The notes under the pieces were generated by a model, which saw only the letters and a program-made list of their open reading frames with translations, had not been told where the DNA came from and ran no database searches. A stretch of DNA of 64,000 bases from Aggregicoccus sp. 17bor-14 (GTDB taxonomy: Bacteria > Myxococcota > Myxococcia > Myxococcales > Myxococcaceae): the NCBI RefSeq assembly GCF_009659535.1, contig NZ_VJZZ01000004.1, positions 248,001 through 312,000 on the forward strand, written 5' to 3'. The position numbers and the translations under genes are program-made. Below, piece by piece: positions 60,138-64,000 of the stretch (positions are counted from its first letter, which is position 1; every line of letters begins with the position of its first letter).

Positions 60138-60303
60138 TTGACATCGGGCGCGCATCGCCGCACCCTGTCTCTCGTGAGCTTCGTCATCACTACCGCGACC
60201 ACGACTTCCACCACGACCCGCAAGGGCGGGCTGGGAAGCGTGCGCGCGGCCGACTGACGAGGACCCCGCGCCCCTTCCCGCCCCGCCCGCTGCCGGCGGG
60301 GCG
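60138..60303 (+). promoter_or_regulatory. Predicted threonine attenuator upstream of the short ThrRS gene
   Basis: TTGACA (60138-60143), 17 bases, then CACCCT (60161-60166) as a weak -10; start point near 60173. The leader ORF 60174-60257 encodes eight Thr. Arm 1 CCCGC (60217-60221, over the last Thr and next Arg codons) pairs with arm 2 GCGGG (60226-60230). Arm 2 extended as GGGCGGG (60224-60230) can instead pair with CCCGCCC (60282-60288 or 60277-60283). That is arm 3 of the terminal 9-bp hairpin CGCCCCGCC/GGCGGGGCG (60279-60287/60295-60303). This is attenuator geometry: stalling on Thr codons frees arm 2, forms 2:3 and breaks the final hairpin. No U-tract follows the hairpin, so stopping might be Rho-assisted or translational. 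Confidence 0.65.
60174..60257 (+). CDS. Threonine-rich leader peptide
   Basis: A 27-residue ORF from GTG 60174 to TGA 60257: M-S-F-V-ITTATTTSTTTR-KGGLGSVRAAD. Eight of ten residues from position 6 to 15 are Thr, including two rare ACT codons, which is unexpected by chance in this DNA. It resembles the ThrL peptide of enteric bacteria in its Thr clusters. No Shine-Dalgarno is seen; the predicted start point nearly coincides with the GTG, so it may be read as a leaderless message. The peptide itself is unlikely to function; its translation would sense charged tRNA-Thr for the attenuator. Confidence 0.65.
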   Translation: MSFVITTATTTSTTTRKGGLGSVRAAD

Positions 60304-60380
60304 CGCGCGCGCAGGTGGTCCCTCACACACCGCTCCCCTCCGGCATGGCCCCTCACGCTCCCGAAAGGAGCCTGTACGTC

Positions 60381-61586
60381 ATGCTCGACGAATTCGATCA
60401 CCGCTCCATCGGCCAGCGCCTCGACCTCTTCCACCTGCAGGAGGAGGCCCCCGGCATGGTCTTCTGGCACCCGCGCGGCATGCGCCTCTTCCGCCTCCTC
60501 GAGGAGCGCGTGCGCCAGCACGTGCAACGCGAGGGCTACCGCGAGGTGCGCACCCCCCAGGTGATGGACCAGGCCATCTGGGAGAGCAGCGGCCACTGGC
60601 AGAGCTTCCGCGAGGGCATGCTGCTCGTGGGCGGCGCGGAAGGCCCGGGCCATGCCGCGCTCAAGCCCGTGAGCTGCCCCGCGCACATCCAGCTGGTGCG
60701 CCGCCAGCTGCCCTCCTTCCGCGACCTGCCGCTGCGGCTCGCGGAGTTCGGCCTGGTGCACCGCAACGAGGCCTCGGGCGCGCTGCACGGCCTGTTCCGC
60801 CTGCGTCAGTTCACCCAGGACGACGGCCACATCTTCTGCCGCGAGGAGCAGGTGGCCGCGGAGGTGGCGCGCTTCTGCGGCTCGCTGCGCGCGCTCTACG
60901 CGGACTTCGGCTTCGGGGAGCTGGACGTGGCCTTCTCCAGCCGGCCCGCGGTGCGCGCAGGCGACGACGCGCTGTGGGACCGCGCGGAGGCCGCGCTGCG
61001 CGAGGCGGCGGAGGGCGCGGGGCTCGCGCTGCGCCACCAGCCGGGCGAGGGCGCCTTCTACGGCCCGAAGTTGGAGTTCGTCCTGCGCGACTGGCAGGGG
61101 CGCTCCTGGCAGTGCGGCACCCTGCAGCTGGACTTCGTGCTGCCCGAGCGCTTCGACCTCGCGTACGTGGACTCGGGCGGTGCGCGGCGCCGCCCGGTGA
61201 TGCTGCACCGCGCGCTGCTGGGCAGCATGGAGCGCTTCCTCGGGGTGCTGCTCGAGCAGCACCGCGGCGCGCTGCCGCCGTGGCTCTGTCCCGAGCAGGT
61301 GGCCGTGGTGGGCATGGGGCCACAGGCGGGCGACTACGCGCGGGAGCTCTCGGCGCGACTCGAGGCCGCGGGACTGCGCGTGCAGGTGGAGCCGCGGGCG
61401 CAGTCACTCGCCCGCAGCATCGTCGAGGCCTACCGCGCGGGCATCCCGTACGTGGCGGTGGTGGGCGGACGGGAGCTCGCCCACCGACGGGTGTCGCTGC
61501 GCGGCCGCGGCGAGGACCCGCACGACGTGGGCTTCGAGGAGGCGGTGGCCGAGCTGCAGGAGGCCTGCCGCCCCCTGCCCGGCTAG
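60381..61586 (+). CDS. Short threonyl-tRNA synthetase lacking TGS and editing domains
   Basis: A 401-residue class II synthetase equivalent to the catalytic and anticodon-binding domains of ThrRS. The normal enzyme has about 640 residues; here the first segment is DHRSIGQRLDLFHLQEEAPG, exactly where the catalytic domain begins. Zinc ligands are Cys99 (KPVSCPAH), His150 (QDDGHIFC) and His276 (RPVMLHRALLGSMERF), all present. Motif 2 is LAEFGLVHRNEASGALHG. The C-terminal domain (about 300-400) is present but its last half is diverged. Without editing it may mischarge serine, unless a separate editing factor exists. AAGGAG lies ten bases before ATG 60381; ATG 60345 is a second choice. Confidence 0.88.
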   Translation: MLDEFDHRSIGQRLDLFHLQEEAPGMVFWHPRGMRLFRLLEERVRQHVQREGYREVRTPQVMDQAIWESSGHWQSFREGMLLVGGAEGPGHAALKPVSCPAHIQLVRRQLPSFRDLPLRLAEFGLVHRNEASGALHGLFRLRQFTQDDGHIFCREEQVAAEVARFCGSLRALYADFGFGELDVAFSSRPAVRAGDDALWDRAEAALREAAEGAGLALRHQPGEGAFYGPKLEFVLRDWQGRSWQCGTLQLDFVLPERFDLAYVDSGGARRRPVMLHRALLGSMERFLGVLLEQHRGALPPWLCPEQVAVVGMGPQAGDYARELSARLEAAGLRVQVEPRAQSLARSIVEAYRAGIPYVAVVGGRELAHRRVSLRGRGEDPHDVGFEEAVAELQEACRPLPG

Positions 61587-61615
61587 GGCGCGCCGCTGAG
61601 GGGGACGCCTCCCTC

Positions 61616-62923
61616 TCAGCGGCCGTCGGTGTCGAAGCGGCGCAGCACCACGTCGCGCTCGCCCGCCGCGCTGCGCGTGCTGCCCACCACGAGCACGTCG
61701 CCGGCGCGCGTCACCACCACGTCGCGCGCCTCGTCGTCCGCGGGGCTGCCCCACTGGCGCACCCAGACGGTGTCACCCCGGGCGTCCAGCTTCGCGAGGA
61801 AGGCGTCGCTGCCTCCGCGCGGTGCGCCCTCGAGCGCGCCGCGCGTGGTGCCCGCCACGTACACGCCTCCCGCGGCATCGAGCGCGAGCCCGCTCGCGCG
61901 TGCGGCGTCCTCCGCGCGCCCGAGCCGCCGCGCCCACTCGAGCGTCCCGTCCTCGCGGAAGCGGAAGAGGAAGGCGTTCTGCACGCCGTCGTTTTCGAGC
62001 GCACCCGTCAGCAGGTCGCTGAAGGAGACGGCGAGCAGGTACAGCCCGCCGTGGCCGTCGAGCGCCACCGCGAGGGGCCCGTCGATGTCCGGCGTGCGCA
62101 GCTGCCGCGTCCACGTCCGCGCGTGGTCCGGGCCGAAGCGGGTGAGGAACACGTCGGTACTGCCGGCGCCCTCCCCCTCCATGCCGCCCATGGTGGCGCC
62201 CGCGACGTAGAGCGCGCCGTCCGGCCCCCTCGCGAGCGGGTGGCCCCAGTCGTCTGCCTCCGTGCCGTAGACGCTGCGCCACAGCAGCTGCCCCTGCGCA
62301 TCGAGGCAGTCGAGCGTGGCCTCGGTGCCGCCGCGCGGCTCGGGCGCGGGCGCTCCGAGGCTGCCGGTCCCTGCCACCGAGCCTCCGGAGAGGCACACCT
62401 GGCCGTCGTCGCCGAGCGCGACGCCCATGCCGAGGTCCGTGCCCGGCCCTCCCTGCTGGCGCGTCCAGCGCAGGCTGCCGTCCGCGCCGTAGCGCGCGGC
62501 GTAGAGGTCTCCTTCCGGAGAGGCGCTGCGTCCCGGGAGCGCGCCCTGCGCGGTGCCCACCAGCACGGCGTCGCCCGCCGCATCCACCGCGAGGTCCGCG
62601 AGCGTGTCCGCCTCGGGAGAGCCCAGCTGGCGCACCCACGCGGGGCGCCCGTCCGTCCCGAGCCTCAGGAGGAATGCGTCCTCCGCACCCTGCGCGCCCT
62701 CCGGCGCACCCTCGAAGCGGCCGCGCGTGGTCCCCGCCACGTACACGTGGCAGGCCGCATCCACGCCGAGCGCCACGCCCACGTCGTCCTCCGCCGTGCC
62801 CAGCTGCAGCTCGGACCAGGTGACGCGCGCGCAGACCGGCTCCGCCTCGCCCCCGGCGCAGCCGAGCAGCGCGAGCGCGAGCCCCGCTGCCACGCCTCGA
62901 AGCGCTCCATCGTGGGCTGCCAT
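61616..62923 (-). CDS. Lipoprotein of SBBP-type beta-propeller repeats
   Basis: A 435-residue exported protein with a lipobox (LALALLGCAGG). It contains about seven repeats of 50-60 residues, each with a pattern like YVAGTTRGRFEGAPEGAQG-A-DAFLLRL-G then W-RQLG-S--AD. This matches SBBP (seven-bladed) propellers, common in myxobacterial envelope proteins. Many repeats have Asp-rich turns. Probably surface exposed and involved in binding; no enzymatic site is recognised. A short gene-free gap (62924-63086) follows. Confidence 0.82.
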   Translation of the reverse strand: MAAHDGALRGVAAGLALALLGCAGGEAEPVCARVTWSELQLGTAEDDVGVALGVDAACHVYVAGTTRGRFEGAPEGAQGAEDAFLLRLGTDGRPAWVRQLGSPEADTLADLAVDAAGDAVLVGTAQGALPGRSASPEGDLYAARYGADGSLRWTRQQGGPGTDLGMGVALGDDGQVCLSGGSVAGTGSLGAPAPEPRGGTEATLDCLDAQGQLLWRSVYGTEADDWGHPLARGPDGALYVAGATMGGMEGEGAGSTDVFLTRFGPDHARTWTRQLRTPDIDGPLAVALDGHGGLYLLAVSFSDLLTGALENDGVQNAFLFRFREDGTLEWARRLGRAEDAARASGLALDAAGGVYVAGTTRGALEGAPRGGSDAFLAKLDARGDTVWVRQWGSPADDEARDVVVTRAGDVLVVGSTRSAAGERDVVLRRFDTDGR

Positions 62924-63086
62924 GACGTCCCCCCTCTTGCTCCGGCCCTGCGATGCGCCCGCACCCTGTCGCCACCGGGGTGACGGCGGCGTGACGCGCG
63001 CCCCAGCTTCCCGAAAGAGGGACCCAAGAGCGAGTGGGCCCTCACGGTGGCGCTCGCCCTGCGCATCTTCCGGTGGGGGTAGCCGC

Positions 63087-63608
63087 CTACTCGAAGAGCA
63101 AGTCCATCCGCTCTCCGTCGGAGAGCCGCTCGGGCGGCTTCTGCTCGATGCGGCCCACGAGCGCCGCAGAGCGCGCCTTGCAGACGCTGCGAAGGTCGTA
63201 GGCGATGGGGAAGATCTCCTTCGGCTTCAGCTTCAGGAAACGCGCGAGCGCTGCGGGGCCGCGCTCAGCCGCGTCGAAGTCGAAGTAGCGCGCGAGGTGG
63301 AAGGTGCGGCCATCGCGCGGCACCGAGAGCATGATGAACTGCTGCGTCTGGCGCGGGCTCTTCACGCTCACGTTAGACAGAGTGGCGAAGACCCGGGTCC
63401 CGTTCGCCAGGGTCACCTCGGTCGCCACGATCCGTCCATCCAGGTGGGTCACGGGAAGCTTCTGGACGGCGCGCATCATGGTTTCGCTGTCGCCGTCGCT
63501 CTCCTCGTTCGTGAACTCCCAGACGGGGAACGCGCGCAGGTCATCGGGCGTCAGCTCGCTGACGTCCTTCGTCGGCGCGCGGGGCTTCTTGGCGGGAGCC
63601 TTGGGCAT
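63087..63608 (-). CDS. Hypothetical protein
   Basis: A 173-residue soluble protein. Basic N-terminus (KAPAKKPRAPTKDVSELTPD), then ELTPDDLRAFPVWEFTNEES, VTEVTLANGTRVFATLSNVS-type beta sequence and FDFDAAERGPAALARFLKLK. No known family or catalytic motif was recognised. It appears to be a real gene from codon use and single ATG. It ends 479 bases from the lipoprotein start and lies 25 bases from the CBS gene end. Confidence 0.7.
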   Translation of the reverse strand: MPKAPAKKPRAPTKDVSELTPDDLRAFPVWEFTNEESDGDSETMMRAVQKLPVTHLDGRIVATEVTLANGTRVFATLSNVSVKSPRQTQQFIMLSVPRDGRTFHLARYFDFDAAERGPAALARFLKLKPKEIFPIAYDLRSVCKARSAALVGRIEQKPPERLSDGERMDLLFE

Positions 63609-63633
63609 GAGCCCAAGCCTCCCACAGGAGGGC

Positions 63634-64000
63634 CTAGAAGCGGCTCCAGAACGAGCGGCGCGAGGAGATGCGCTCGAGGGCCTGCTGCAGCTCCTCGTCC
63701 TGGTCGGCGCGGTTGGCCACGTCCGCCATGGCGATGATGCCGAGCAGTCGGTCCTCGCGGTCCACCACGGGCACGCGGCGCACCTGGTGACGGCCCATCA
63801 GCTCGATGACCTCCACGAGCGAGGTCTCCGGGGTGACGGCGTGCACGTCGTCCGTCATCACCTCCTTCACCCGGAACTGCTCGGGGCTGCGCTGGTCGGT
63901 GAAGGCGCGCACCACCAGGTCGCGGTCGGTGACGAGCCCCAGCAGCCGCCCGCCCGGGTCCACCACCGGCACCACGCCCACGTTCTCGTCGCGCATGAGG
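63634..64000 (-). CDS. CBS-domain protein, N-terminus cut by window edge
   Basis: The visible part contains one CBS motif, VGVVPVVDPGGRLLGLVTDRD, then a second, VRRVPVVDREDRLLGIIAMAD, a tandem pair that would bind adenosyl nucleotides. The C-terminus EELQQALERISSRRSFWSRF ends at 63634. The frame is open through 64000, and the ATG at 63996 lies within the first CBS unit, so the true start lies beyond the window. It is probably a stand-alone CBS pair. Function not assignable. Confidence 0.82.
   Translation of the reverse strand, partial: LMRDENVGVVPVVDPGGRLLGLVTDRDLVVRAFTDQRSPEQFRVKEVMTDDVHAVTPETSLVEVIELMGRHQVRRVPVVDREDRLLGIIAMADVANRADQDEELQQALERISSRRSFWSRF

Overview
The window is very GC-rich, densely coded DNA whose gene content points to a myxobacterium of the Myxococcaceae/Cystobacterineae type. 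Supporting signs are a DUF4388 protein, a C-terminal MYXO-CTERM-like sorting tail, a Pph1-like PP2C phosphatase, a long SigA-type RpoD, several GGDEF proteins and a two-gene cyoE/cupredoxin-like unit. Species cannot be named from sequence alone. No insertion sequence, phage, CRISPR array or rRNA operon was seen.

Layout. 1-3954: DUF4388 protein (cut by the left edge), DsbA-like lipoprotein, type I L-asparaginase, FHA-GGDEF diguanylate cyclase. 4154-9194: macromolecular-synthesis cluster rpsU-yqeY-dnaG-rpoD, with dnaG probably starting at CTG. 9279-12121: alkyltransferase-like protein, tRNA-Ile2(CAU), an M50-like protease gene broken by an in-frame TAG, a cupin, a small basic protein and cspA. 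12122-14583: CpxP-like/response regulator/histidine kinase unit. 14632-18945 (minus): cupredoxin-like lipoprotein, cyoE, large TPR membrane protein. 19174-24682: tRNA-Ala, a strong terminator, then a DUF2760-Hsp70-Hsp70/DUF3731 operon whose start codon abuts a hairpin. 24684-34643: zinc-ribbon protein, phytase-like surface protein, and a glycan locus (SDR, GT4, tandem GT4, methyltransferase, membrane glycosyltransferase-like protein). 34653-40104: acyl-CoA dehydrogenase, an AMP-ligase/tyrosine-ammonia-lyase-like pair, two membrane or lipoproteins. 40331-48682: sixA, cyaY, then minus-strand rpsB-tsf-pyrH-frr with a degenerate receiver/GGDEF gene coupled to frr, and secA. 48909-58464: RlmM-like methyltransferase, degenerate GGDEF protein, M23 peptidase, Pph1-like phosphatase, RecN, SWIM-SNF2 helicase. 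58575-64000: 2-hydroxyacid dehydrogenase-apt, an editing-domain-less threonyl-tRNA synthetase, an SBBP-type lipoprotein, a hypothetical gene and a CBS protein (cut by the right edge).

The most interesting signal is upstream of the short threonyl-tRNA synthetase. A 27-codon GTG-started ORF with eight Thr codons in a ten-codon stretch follows a TTGACA box. It lies beside mutually exclusive GC hairpins arranged like a classical amino-acid attenuator. This suggests that threonine or charged tRNA-Thr supply controls an accessory, editing-deficient ThrRS. Second is the Hsp70 pair with its DUF2760 partner, preceded by a perfect 8-bp hairpin ending at the base before the start codon. All functional statements are from motif reading; no database search was possible.
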